64,000 nt of DNA, from positions 9,738,490-9,802,489 of the forward strand of contig CM044967.1 in NCBI GenBank assembly GCA_024516035.1. The letters are read 5' to 3'. Under the pieces are notes generated by a model, which made no database searches, had not been told where the DNA came from, and saw only the letters and a program-made list of their open reading frames with translations. Shown here piece after piece: positions 1 through 10,913 of this stretch. The first letter of the stretch is position 1. Each line of letters begins with the position of its first letter. This DNA comes from Bactericera cockerelli. Lineage: Eukaryota; Arthropoda; Insecta; Hemiptera; Triozidae. Both the position numbers and the translations under genes were made by a program.

Positions 1-332
1 TCATGGAACTGCAAATATAAATGTTTGTTAAGTGAGACGGTATTGTGAATATAAATAACTTGACTTGCTGTCTCTTCAGGAGCAACTTATTTCCTTACCG
101 TTTTATTTCCTAGAATTATAAGGTAAATATTATTCCATGTTTGCCTCAATTTATAGCCTTATAGTATCCTTTGATATAAAGGTAATAACAACTACAAAAC
201 AGGAAACTGAAATCTATATCCCTAATTCTTTCCGTTAGTCGGTACTAACCTCAATACCAGGACGATATTTCGTCTAACGCAATTCTATAGTAGCTTGTTT
301 ATTTGCAACCTTGTTTATTTGCAACCATGGGT

Positions 333-421
333 TTGATGGCAGAGATTGCCTCAGGCAATAATCACGCCCTTTATCAATATTATTCTTGTCAATAAAGAGT
401 TATTATTATTATTATTGATAT
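333..421 (+). repeat. LINE-like 3' tail, family K copy 1
   Basis: Carries the block GGCAGAGATTGCC-TCA-GGCAAT and ends with CAATAAAGAG followed by (TTA)n. An AATAAA signal and simple tail fit the 3' end of a retroposed element. ATTGCC and GGCAAT form a 6-bp stem with a 3-base loop. Five further copies occur at 15716, 27053, 49895, 56450 and 62034. The parent element is not in the window. Similar tails are known on insect non-LTR retrotransposons, so the class is an inference. Confidence 0.6.
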
Positions 422-1572
422 ATCCTCTTTCCTTTATATTCTTAAGGTGCGTTCATGAATAACTATTTACTAAAATTAAGTTTTGTTTAATAAAATCAAT
501 TGATTAGTGTTTCAGGTACTAACACAACACACCCCTATCTTATGGTGGTCCTAAAATATCATCATAGGGTGGCGGTATCGTGAACGATGGTTGGTAGCCA
601 TCCTAAATATAGAAAATAATAATTCAAAAATTGCTGTTTACCTATTTCAGGACCTGCTCAACACCACAACTCTGGTAAGGTTGAGACACCCTGTAAGATG
701 AGTAATGCCAGAAGATGACATTATTCCAGGAATATGCTGAGACAATCACGAATGGGGGAAACACTTAAATTCTTATTTCAACAGCACATAATGAAATCAC
801 CGTAGAGGCAAGACAAGAAAGAGCCGTGAGAGAGAAAGAGAGCGAGTCTATTTTTGTCCAAGAAAGGAATTAACAACCGCCGGAGCTCCTGAGATCCCTA
901 ACTTTGGGGGGACAAACAACGAATTGTCTGCGGAAACGTTTCTTTATTCGAGTCTCTTCGAGCGAAACTGTCCCGGAATCGATTTCCAGGACATTTTGGT
1001 GGTCGGTTTTACATAATATTGAAGGGTGACATTTAGAAATTTTCTTATTTATACTAAAACGATGTTTTTTTTAAAAACTTTTCTAAATGGCCTCTTTAAT
1101 AGCACTATCTAATGGCCGAAGAGAGACAGCACTATCAACAGAGAGACAGCTCTATCGAGGAACCTAAATAGGTACAAAAGTTGCTCAAATTATTATTTCC
1201 GCCGTTTTCAAACAGCTCGATTAATACAATACCTTAATTTTAGCAACTTATCTTAAACGTCCCATAAGTAATGACTTTGACACACGGCGCACAGCGCACT
1301 GTCTCGTAAGGGTTGTCTTGATTTTTATACCCTTTTAACCTTATAAAAAAATCATAATTATGTTCAATATCCGTTTTTAAAACTGCATGATTAGTGGCAT
1401 AATTCGCCTGCTATTGTTACTACGTCTCGTAAATTATTGGAACTCTGGCGGGTAGACAGTGTAACCATTATTAGAACGTGGGTTTGATTTCAGACGAATC
1501 ATGAATATTATTATTCCAGAATAATTATTGCAATTTGCTTCCCCACCTGTCCTTAACAATTTGCTATTAGAT

Positions 1573-1595
1573 ACAGTCTAACTTCGATATAAGTA
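1573..1595 (+). repeat. Pogo-like MITE terminus (fragment)
   Basis: ACAGTCTAACTTCGATATAA matches the left terminal repeat of the MITE copy at 37518 with a few substitutions. No matching right end is seen, so it is a solo or decayed end. Confidence 0.4.
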
Positions 1596-2096
1596 GGTCA
1601 TTCAATCTGGTTAAGTTATTACAATTTTTGAAGTATTAAATTTTAGGGTAATAAGGGGGTACATCTTCCAAGGACATGTTACATGTAAACATATTATTAT
1701 TTTTGTGATTCACAACAAGATTTTATACAGAACTAGCTGCAATCAGCCTTTATGGTTTTTTTGCTTTGATCTAGCTGTTTTGGAGTTATGCTGGTTATGA
1801 ATGAATGTAAATGGTTTTAATATTTCAACATTATCTATACCAACATAGTTGCAGATGTGTTAATCATACTGTAATTATCATGTTGATAAAATTAATTAAA
1901 TCACATGTATTAGAAATTGATTCCAAAATATATTCATAAAATCAAAAGGTTACACTATACCAAAAATAATAGCAAACAAGAAATAAGTACTTAGTCGCAC
2001 ATAGAAATAGGTGCTTTTGTAGTATCAAAACTAGAATTATTACAACAATGAAATCATCTAGGAGATAGTTATCTCCTTTGGAAAATAGAGTAAACC

Positions 2097-2230
2097 AACC
2101 GACCTCTGTAATTTGATGGATGAAGAGGCGGACTTGTATTCTGGAGGTCGGTGGTTCGAGACCTGGCGTGAGGAATATAAAAAAAAGCCCCGAGTTTTGA
2201 GGACATCATTCTTGTGACTATCGCAAATAT
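2097..2230 (+). repeat. tRNA-derived SINE, family A copy 1
   Basis: The head reads like a tRNA: CCGACCTC, an A-box region, GGCGGACTTGTATTCTGGAG, then a B box in GGTGGTTCGAGACC. The tail (GACATCATTCTTGTGACTA) resembles other family A copies. The acceptor stem does not pair well and no intact tRNA fold is possible, so this is a retroposed SINE rather than a tRNA gene. The anticodon-loop position of family A (TGT or CGT) is threonine-like. Confidence 0.65.
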
Positions 2231-2239
2231 GAATTTCAA

Positions 2240-2287
2240 AGAATAACACTATTGGTACACCGAGAATATCACTATTGGTACACCAGA
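2240..2287 (+). repeat. Short tandem duplication (about 24 bp)
   Basis: The phrase CACTATTGGTACACC occurs twice, separated by GAGAATAT. Looks like a simple local duplication. Confidence 0.7.
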
Positions 2288-3673
2288 CGTCTTGATTTAC
2301 TTTGAATTCTAGAGAATGATGATAAGAACCAATTTACTACAAAAGACTAAATGAGTGAGTATCCATCAAACTCCTTAAAAGTCTGTACGAAAAGTTGGAT
2401 ACATAAGACAAGTACATAAAAAACATAAGATAGCTACGTTATAGGTAATTAGGATGCAATTTAATAATTATAATATAAATCCAATATTGATAATGAGCTA
2501 GGTCTATTAATCAATTACACATCATCATCACTAACGAATTTGTCATTCCTTCTTTTTTTATGTATTTCTCAAGATAAAAATTGCATCTTTTGTATCCCAT
2601 CAATTTTAAAATGTTTTGGTCACTATCAAGTCTTGAGTAAATAACTATTTCATTTTGATATAATTCTCGTTAAAAAGAACCTGACAGCAATTCCATAAAG
2701 CCTTCCTTTATGATCCACAAATTTTAAAAAGAAAACATTTTACGTAAAGTTCGATTTCCAGAACATATTATTAAAATAGTAATTTAGAAGGTAAGTTTAT
2801 CATTCTTAATTAAGGATACTAACTTTAAATATTTTTGACACTCGTCAAAAGAAAATGTAGTTACTGAAATAATTTGGTTTACCAAATCCACGAGCTTTAA
2901 ATATTTTCCTTTTGAAAGCTGCTCCAGATAAATGGGTCAATAAGACACAATGTAAACAATAATAAACTCAGGCGAAAATGAAAAATCATTGGAAGTTTTG
3001 AAAATTATTAATAAAGTAGCAAAATTTAGTGTTGATTTTCAAAAGATTCGCAATTGAATTAAAGAAAATTTTCTTCTCCTGTCATTAAATTCTCGATGAT
3101 AAGAAAGTTTGATAAGGGTCACAGTTTCACAATCATGCATGGATTGCTTGTGGTAAATTAGTTTTTTCCTATAAACTACAATAGAAAATATTGACCTAGT
3201 CTTACTCTACTTTTATATTTTTTCTTCGTTAAACTGATAATAAATAAATTTACATGCCTATATAGATAATAATAATTATGTGGTCCTCACATAATAATTA
3301 TATTATCATTATCAGTAAAATAGATGCAGTGTTATCAATGAAAATGGAAAATCTTATACAGATCAGATCTAATAAAAAATGATAACACATCTAAATTATG
3401 TATTATCTAATACAAAAAACTACTTTAATTACACCAAAAATATTTTTTACTGGAAACTTTTGATCTTTTGCCTGACAGTATGTGCTAATTATTATGTAAG
3501 CAAAAACTTTAGTGAAAAAAAGTTTGCCTAATCAGTAAATTATCCAGTATTACTTTAAATTTTCGTGTAATTTGTGACACCTGCTGAAGACTTTACCACA
3601 TGAATTTCCCATATTTACGTTATTCTATTCTTATCATCAGAGTTTAGATGTAGGATTTGAACTTAGCTCAATA
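2288..3673. other. Non-coding AT-rich stretch
   Basis: I see no gene or recognised repeat. A short imperfect inverted repeat of TAATTATGTG/CACATAAT surrounds 3278-3310, and the region is otherwise low-complexity AT. Confidence 0.55.
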
Positions 3674-3973
3674 ATGAACTCTTTTGTTAAAGTTACTGAT
3701 AAGAGGTTGGTAATAGGTCAACAAGACTTTTATCATACGGTACCTTGGGCTATCCTGACAGCAGGCATTTTAATCCTCATTTTGTCGATTTCAATTCTGG
3801 AGTTGTCAATGGTAGCGGTAGAGAAAAATATCCAGGTTTTCTCTCATAATATAACGCAGAAAAATTTGGCGTACATTGCTCTAGTGGAACTTTCTTGCTT
3901 TTTTTCTTTTAGTACTTGTGGCACAGTCTATTTAAGAAAAACACAGGATATTTTATTACGACAATTTTTTTAA
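3674..3973 (+). CDS. Unrecognised 99-residue ORF with two hydrophobic segments
   Basis: An ATG-started frame of 99 codons ending in TAA. Residues about 24-46 (PWAILTAGILILILSISILE) and about 65-87 are hydrophobic enough to be membrane segments. An N-I-T sequon (residues 59-61) lies between them. Its base composition is visibly less AT-rich than its flanks. I do not recognise the family. No promoter or splice context supports it, and it stands alone in repeat-rich DNA. It could be a chance ORF, a small membrane protein, or an exon or remnant of something larger. Confidence 0.25.
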   Translation: MNSFVKVTDKRLVIGQQDFYHTVPWAILTAGILILILSISILELSMVAVEKNIQVFSHNITQKNLAYIALVELSCFFSFSTCGTVYLRKTQDILLRQFF

Positions 3974-5204
3974 ATTAATTAAAAAGAAACAAGTCAGGAA
4001 TGATATTAAAAAACACGTAAAAAGATTTAAATAATTTAAAAATAAAATGTACTTCACCAAAAATAAATAAATAAAAATAACGTGGACACGAATTATTATC
4101 AGCCCACCAGGATCGCAAAACAAGAAATCATCGCAAAAAGCTGACCGCGAACAAAACTTAACAAGTCCGATTTCAAACGTAAACTAACTTTGGGAGTTAG
4201 GGATCACGGTAGATGGAGGAGTAGCCTTCGTAGGATGTGCTGGACTATCTTCGTATGAATTCGGGAGTGATCGCCCGACCGCAACTAGCCGAAATAATAT
4301 CTAAACGATATTCACACAGTGGGGAATGAAAAGTGTGTGAAACTGTGCGCAAAAGGGGAATCTCAGGGATAGTAAGACCGTTGGGCTTAATAGGGTTACC
4401 ATAGAGTGTAGTTGAGCTCAGCGCCGCTAGCAAGGAGTAGCGCCACTAGTCTATACGTTCCTTACGCAGTGAAAGGAGAGCAATTACCCCGGATGTCCCT
4501 TTTATTGGTCAAGCACGAGCCCTTTTCCACTGACCACCGCCCACTCTGCGAACTCTTCCGCTCAGCTGACCACTAGAAATCTTTATGCTAGGGGGGTCAT
4601 GCGGGTTTTATTGAATTTCTCTATTCTTTTCACGTTTTTGTGTCAAAGGGTTTGTTCCCTAGTTCACCCTCTTGACCAATGGCGTTCTCATATTTTATCT
4701 ATAGAAATGTTCTCATGTGACTTGATGTGTTTCCTCTTTTCACGTTTTTTTTTATGACTTGTTTTTAGTCTTCTATTATTTTAATACTGTACTTGTATTA
4801 AGAACTATGCAATCTATATGTATAGCCTTATACACTTCCTTCATTCTCAGGATAGGTGTATTCATATAGACGTGCATGATTTCCAAAGTTTCAAGGTAAA
4901 ATTTAGTAATATTGAACTAAAATCTTCCGATCTCCAATTTATCGCCCTCTCTAAGGAAGATGGGTGGTTGGCATAACGTAGTGACTTCATTTAGTCTAGA
5001 AATTATAATATGTTCTGGATACTTGGCTTAACTTCTGATCATAAAACTAAGAACATAGTAAAAATGAGGATGAGCAAATTATGGCAGAAAAAAGTAAAGT
5101 TTACATCTCCACCATTTTCGTTGAATATTGAAAATAGAAATAAGTTAGATGGATTTCTCAAGTAGTTCCATAATGTTCATGTAGGAGTATTTCGATTTAG
5201 TTGT
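3974..5204. other. Non-coding stretch with a GC-richer block
   Basis: About 4180-4620 is richer in G+C and CpG than its surroundings but has only a short frame. No motif, terminal repeat or splice context identifies it. The rest is ordinary AT-rich sequence. Confidence 0.5.
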
Positions 5205-5335
5205 ACCGGATATTGGTAGTGCGATCCTTAGTCCCTGCTTGACCTGGAGGTTTCGGTGGTTCGAGTCCCAAGCATAGCAAGTTTGAGTAAAGTCGGTCTG
5301 AGTAATATGACATCACTCCTGTATAATAGTATAAT
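5205..5335 (+). repeat. tRNA-derived SINE, family A copy 2
   Basis: Contains CTGGAGGTTTCGGTGGTTCG followed by AGTCCCAAGCATAGCAAG and a tail with GACATCACTCCTGTATAATA. The head is degraded, but the B box and tail follow the family A pattern. Confidence 0.6.
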
Positions 5336-5841
5336 TAATAGAAATATTATGATAGGTTGAACAATGATTGATTTTGTAGTTTGAAATCACTTGTGATGTT
5401 ATATTTTGTTTTACTGATTCACTGGAAAAAATTTATCACACCAACAACAACTTTTGGTTCATAATGAAGTTTTTCTATAAGACTTTTTTTGAATAATGGA
5501 CAACTAATACTTTTTGACCTCCCGTGAGTCCTATTCGGGTCATCAGATGTTTAGCTAACCTTCTCTGTACCTATTAGGTGACACAAAAACATGACAGATA
5601 GAAACAGTTGACATCTTCACCACAGTAGAGCCCTGAGACATTCTTAGTGGATGTTCCTGTTGCACTGTGCAGTGAATACGTGTTACTGTTTAAAAAGTAT
5701 CTTTAATGAAACTGTCCAAATGTATACTAATAATTTATGTAACCCTAATGAATATTCCTCATTCATTTCAAATGACACCCAAGCCACGTTTTTTACTGAA
5801 GTTGCTATGGAAATGGGTTGTTACAGTAGGTACTCAACTAT

Positions 5842-5965
5842 TTACCGACCTCAGTAGCTGGATCGATAAGGCGGTGGACTCGTAACCTGGAGTTCGGTGG
5901 TTCGAGTGTCAAGTATTTCGGGTCTGAACAAATTATGTGGAAAGTTAAGGCAGATCTACTTCTTG
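5842..5965 (+). repeat. tRNA-derived SINE, family A copy 3
   Basis: Best-preserved family A head: CCGACCTCAGTAGCTGGATC, then AAGGCGGTGGACTCGTAACC, then GGTGGTTCGAGTGTC. Box A and box B spacing is tRNA-like and the anticodon-loop position reads CTCGTAA (Thr-like CGT). The aminoacyl stem is not complementary, so a functional tRNA is unlikely. Confidence 0.65.
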
Positions 5966-6639
5966 AAATTAATTGTTCTTCAAATAATTAAATCACTTGG
6001 ACCATTAGATAGCAGTATATTTCAAAATAGTAAATGCACGCAAAAAAGTAGCCATATAAGTTCTGTGGTGTGATATCCACTACTTTTATGATGTACAGTG
6101 TATAGGTACTATAAAATAATTATTATGTTAGTATAGAATCACACCAACTGAATTAATTGTACATAATTGAAACATTTTCATTATTTGTAATCTAGTACTG
6201 TAAAAAAAACCTCAACAAAGCTTAATGGAAGTAGGTACCACGGGTAAAATAATTACTACTGGTAAATTATTAACTGTACCAGCGTCATTGAGAACATTAC
6301 CTTCAGGACAATTACTACCCATATGAGAAAGAGTTACCCTTGGGACAAAGATTACCCCAATGTTAATAATTGAAAAAGGAGCCACTCTATCTTGTGGCTC
6401 ACATGTGTGGTGCTAGGATGTCCCCAGGAGCCCCCCAAAGAGACATAAATGTGCGTCATGAGATTCTCACTACTGATGCGTCCTGGAAGTCAGGTCATAG
6501 CAAAGTTCTTGCTTGCAGGGATGAGTCCCCGAGGGGGGATCTCCCCTTAAAAGGACGTCAACTAAGATTTGAATAAAAATACATGATTTAGTGCGAAATA
6601 TCTTATTAAAACCTAGTGAATTGTATATTTTCTTCATTG
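5966..6639. other. Non-coding AT-rich stretch
   Basis: A GC-richer patch at 6395-6545 holds a 68-codon frame without recognisable features. Nothing else is assigned. Confidence 0.5.
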
Positions 6640-6640
6640 A

Positions 6641-6687
6641 TTACCTGCTGATGAGAGCAAATAAGCTCGAAACAGCTGTCAAGGTAT
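6641..6687 (+). ncRNA. Type I hammerhead ribozyme, family J copy 1 (core intact)
   Basis: The invariant core is complete: CTGATGA (6648-6654), stem II GAGC/GCTC with loop AAATAA (6655-6668), GAAA (6669-6672), then ACAGCTGT with the predicted cleavage-site C at 6680. Stem I pairs TACCT (6642-6646) with AGGTA (6682-6686). The closing pair 6647/6681 is a G-A mismatch. Stem III is the minimal palindrome ACAGCTGT, as in hammerheads of Penelope-like elements, which often need a dimer to cleave well. Predicted self-cleavage lies between 6680 and 6681. A tRNA or SINE explanation does not fit. Confidence 0.85.
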
Positions 6688-6752
6688 GTTCTGATATTCA
6701 TGCACATCTAGTAAAACTTCTCACTTTTCTGTTTATACTGATTACTGATACT
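6688..6752 (+). repeat. Family J 3' flank (hammerhead-bearing retroelement)
   Basis: The sequence after the ribozyme, CACATCTAGTAAAACTTCTC then ACTTTTCTGTTTATACTGAT, recurs at 49757-49805 and 61367-61412 without a ribozyme, which defines a dispersed family. By analogy with hammerhead-carrying Penelope-like elements it is probably part of a pseudo-LTR, but no GIY-YIG or reverse-transcriptase coding is present here. Confidence 0.6.
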
Positions 6753-8212
6753 GATTCATAACTCAATAATTTGTCTTATATTTAATTGTAGTTCAGTGCA
6801 AAGTAAAGCGAGGGTATTTAATTTTATTTATCTTTTTAAAAGTCAGTATACAAACAGAACACCAGGAAAATAGTTGGAAATTTCATTGCATGGTTTTTTG
6901 AGGCGTTCTCCACTCAGATGACAATCACTATTGGCTAAACTCCATACTAATATATGAACAGTATCAGTCAGTATCAGTATCAGTATAACAACTTCACAAA
7001 AGGCAGCTGAAAATTTACCACTAATGGCTGATCCAAAAAAAAGTCTAGCTAATGCATCACAAAATCTTTGTTTCTGATTCATATGTTTCAGAGAAAACGA
7101 TTGACTATACACCATTATATGGACGACTATCAAACAAATTTCCTCATTTCATAGAAGGCAGTTGAAATTTTACCACTGCTGGATGACGTATCATTAAAGT
7201 AAAATCTGCGTAAAAGCGATTTTCGTAAATTATAAGCTGTAAGCCTCAGAGAAAATCTCTGAACACAGGCCTGCAAACATGTGGCGAGTTCAACTCTTTC
7301 CTTGGGGGAGAAGATGCTTTAATGTGGGATACTCTGATAGTTTTATGGGAACTTCTGGCAGTCTCGAATTATTATGGTCCATCATTTTCATAGTAAAAAA
7401 TTATATTTGTATCTGAACGAAAGAATTGCTTCCGCCTCTTCTTACAAGTACCAAATGGTGGGAAAAAGTATCTTCGAAAAGTTACTCTTTCTTTTTAATT
7501 AGGATGGTCTTTTATTATTTATTTTAATTAGGAGACCGTGGTCTGGCAAAAGATTTTGAGTAAAATCCTCGGTTTAAGCGGGGTGTTTTTGTGTGACAGA
7601 AATCAAAATCCTGAATAACTCATAATATTATATCAGGTAATTAACAAATGGGTATTGTATATCTGCTGTGTGGGGTGGAAGACGAACCTATTATTGTTTA
7701 TACATCCATTCGGATATCAAACAATGTATAATATATGGAGATACAGACCACATAGCATTATGTAATGACATCAAAAGAAAAGCTTCGTCAAACAGTCTTA
7801 GGTATAAGCCCATATCGGGTAGTAATTATATGCATAATACATAAATCAATTTATTCGGTAAGTGTATTGTGTAGCCTTACAACATTCTTGTATTTTAAAG
7901 TCATTCATAAAATCGTAATGCTGGGAGAAAGTATTCTAGGTCATATTAATAAGTAAGTTTTATTTTAAACAAATCATTTAACAATCTATTAAAATTTCTA
8001 TCTTGGAGGTACTCTTAATCTGAAAATTCCCACCAGACTTAAGACAGAGGTTTCAAAAGAAATGAAGATTGAAATTATTTATTTCAAATACTAAAATATG
8101 TCTCGGTCCTTTTTATTTTCCCTACGAAAATAAAAATCGCGTAATTTTTCTTAAATTATTAATGAGTAAAACAAAGTTTATTAGTCTTAATATTTTTCAT
8201 TGTATCCTGTTT
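6753..8212. other. Non-coding stretch
   Basis: Holds a (CAGTAT)-like low-complexity patch at 6961-6988 and several short meaningless frames. No gene or recognised repeat. Confidence 0.55.
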
Positions 8213-8228
8213 TTATTTGAGATTTTTA

Positions 8229-8533
8229 GTAGTCACTGTGGCAGAGCGAGTTAGCGCGCTAGGCATTGCACACATGGTGACCTGGGTTCGAATCCCAGCG
8301 GGGGAGGATTTTTTCTGCTCTGTACTTGGATGTTCGGGGTCCACTCATACCTCGTGAGGAAAAATGAGTAGCTGCTTTAATGTGAAGCAGCGACCAGTGG
8401 CAGAATCTTAGGCAAAAAAATAATACAAGAAATTGTAAATTAAAGTGCATGGTAAAGTCCTATGATTCTGCGCTACCCACTAAAATTGTGACATAATAAC
8501 ACAAAGAAAAAGCATTATTATTATTTATTATTA
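8229..8533 (+). mobile_element. Full-length tRNA-derived SINE, family C, with target-site duplication
   Basis: The tRNA-like head (about 8235-8306) has an A box in GCAGAGCGAGTTAGCGCGC and a B box in GGGTTCGAATCCCAGC. A unique body follows (TTTTCTGCTCTGTACTTGGA and onward) and then an (ATT)n-rich tail. The insertion is flanked by a perfect 16-bp repeat TTATTTGAGATTTTTA at 8213-8228 and 8534-8549. Related copies lie at 33055, 44393 and 61885. Head, body, simple tail and long duplication are the classic SINE layout, and mobilisation would depend on a LINE. Confidence 0.85.
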
Positions 8534-8549
8534 TTATTTGAGATTTTTA

Positions 8550-10066
8550 CTACCTAATAATGATACTTAAATAAACTGCTGTATTTGAAGTCCTCAGCCA
8601 CAGTTACAAACAAAGTGTAAGATAAAATTGTTTTTTGCCATCTAAAATGATTGCACCCACATAGTATAGCTATAGACACAGACAGAGACACGTCCTTTCC
8701 GACGGCGTTTTAACATCAGGTACTTTTTGAACGCCTGGAAACAGGAACAAGTATCCAATAGTATCTGATAAAATGAATGTAGGAAAGCTCATTTACAATG
8801 GTTTCAAACATACAATAAACAACAAACAGAGATAAAATTATTCAATTTTATTGTATTAGTTTCATATTATAATCATGCATCGCTATTTTATCGATTTTTA
8901 TATTCTTAATTTACAAAATTAATTTGAAATGAAGTAAACAAAGCAATACAACCATTTCAATGTTTATAAAGCTACCTCCATAGAAGAATCGACTTTTCTT
9001 AAGTACCTGAAGTCACAGGTATGTAGAAGGTCCCTACAAAGTACTGACGCTTATAAAAAGTAATACAGTAAAAAAGAATTTTTTCTCAATGTTAATTCCA
9101 TTTTTGATAATTATTAGAACATTGAAAAGTAATGAATGTTTGAGCACAACTCAACGCTTGCTCAGACAATATCTTTTGTGTTTTCCTTTAAAACCTGTAG
9201 AATTACAATGAAAATTCGAAGAGCTTACATTACTACGTTGATAAATTTATTGAAGACAAACACATTCTTCTTAAAATCATACTATAGTTGATCACTTATT
9301 TTTCATCACAAGATGTATGTCACAATCATTAAAACTTTTTGGTCGAACACTCTATGCATCTGGTGAGATCTAAAATCTGGAATACCAGACTTGTCTTTAA
9401 CCATTCAATCACTCAAACCCAAATCATATCCACTTGACCACCTATTAAGATAAGAGCTCTTTAAATCGAGGAAGAAACAAGAGTACCTATACAGAAATAA
9501 AATGCTCCAAAAAAAAATCCTCAATTAAATTTACTCTGATTGAAACTATCATAATTAAACCCAACGTTAGTGATCTGGAGTACTTAGTACTTGCAGCTTC
9601 TTGAATAACACAAGGTTATGATTTTCTCTGAGCACAGAGGAGCATTATGTAGATAATAAATTTATTAGAGCCATTATACTTTTTAATGTTTCTTTTATTT
9701 TAAATTAATTAAGATTAAGACCACCGTCTCGAGGTTAGATTTTATTTACTTCTAAACTTGGTATTGAAATCCAAACGCGCCCAAGGAATGGATCCAAATC
9801 ATCAGTAATTATTTTATTTTCTAGTATAACGTTTTGGCCATAATTTTTGTCAATTCAATAACACATTTCTTGGAGTACCTATTTGATCAATGTTTAACTT
9901 CAGTCATAATATAATGTAAAATGAACACTTAAATAATGATATTTATAAATTTATATTTTGAAGGCTGAAATTTCACTGATAAAATTTATAACAATAGATT
10001 GTATAAATGTATACACATTGCTACTCCCGTAACAATTTTATTATTTTGGCCATATTTCATCGTATA
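8550..10066. other. Non-coding AT-rich stretch
   Basis: No gene, RNA or recognised repeat seen. A (TTA)n run belongs to the SINE tail just before it. Confidence 0.55.
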
Positions 10067-10880
10067 TACAGGGTGTCCCACCAAACTTGGACACCTCAAA
10101 TTACTCGGCCCCTGAAAGAGTTTTTGAAAAATAAAAAATTCTAGGGTACATGGTCTAATTAAGCGGTTTCAGTTATGAAATTTTTTTTATACAGGGTGGT
10201 TCAAAAGTCAGAAATTGAGGTGTCAACTTTCGATTTTTAAATGGATTGACCTGAATTTTATTTGATAATTTTACTTCTAAATGGTTCCTGAGTACTTTTT
10301 TAAACAAAAATTTTACATACAGGGTGGTTTTTTTTCGACCAATTTTTTTTCTAAATCTCGAATAACTCAAGTTTGTTTAATTTTTTCGATAACAAGAATA
10401 GAGAGTGTTTGTGTAATGAAAACACGCACTTTCAATTGGCATCAATTTTTTTTATACAGGGTGGTTCACAAGTGAAATAATGACTTGATTTTTTTTAAAA
10501 CTGAATTTTTTTAATTTTTTATTTGGGATTAATAATTCTAACCTAGTTTTACACATTTTTTGTTATTCATATCGAAAAACAAAACTAAAGTGTTGTACAG
10601 GGTGAGACATAATTTTTTTGTGACACCCTGTATATGGGCAGTCAAAGAGACGTAAAATTAAATAGAAAGACTAAATATGCAAGAAAAACTTCGATTTTTA
10701 ATTATATAAAAAAGTTATGGTGTTTTAACTAATATTGTCACATGGACCACCCTGTAGATATTTTCTTAAAACATCATATGGGTAGTCGAAATTGTCTAAA
10801 ATTCAACGAGGAGTCCAAATCTGAAAGAAAAAAATGAATTCAAAAAGCCATTTTCAATTTTGTGTCTACACCTACCTACT
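10067..10880 (+). repeat. Left arm of the foldback, motif positions
   Basis: The 11-bp motif starts at 10067, 10190, 10318, 10455 and 10596 in direct orientation, and lies at 10622-10632 and 10746-10756 in reverse. Each outer module begins with a T-run followed by TACAGGGTGG. Confidence 0.9.
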
Positions 10881-10913
10881 TTTTAATTCTAGTTTTAAAA
10901 TCATTCAGTGTGT

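Larger units (their letters stand above)
1..2096. other. Non-coding AT-rich stretch
   Basis: No credible gene is visible. It contains a LINE-like tail (333-421), a pogo-like terminal fragment (1573-1595) and a short local duplication of GAGAGACAGC(A/T)CTATC around 1121-1158. The stretch 780-1000 is somewhat richer in G+C but has no long frame. Everything else is unassigned. Confidence 0.6.
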
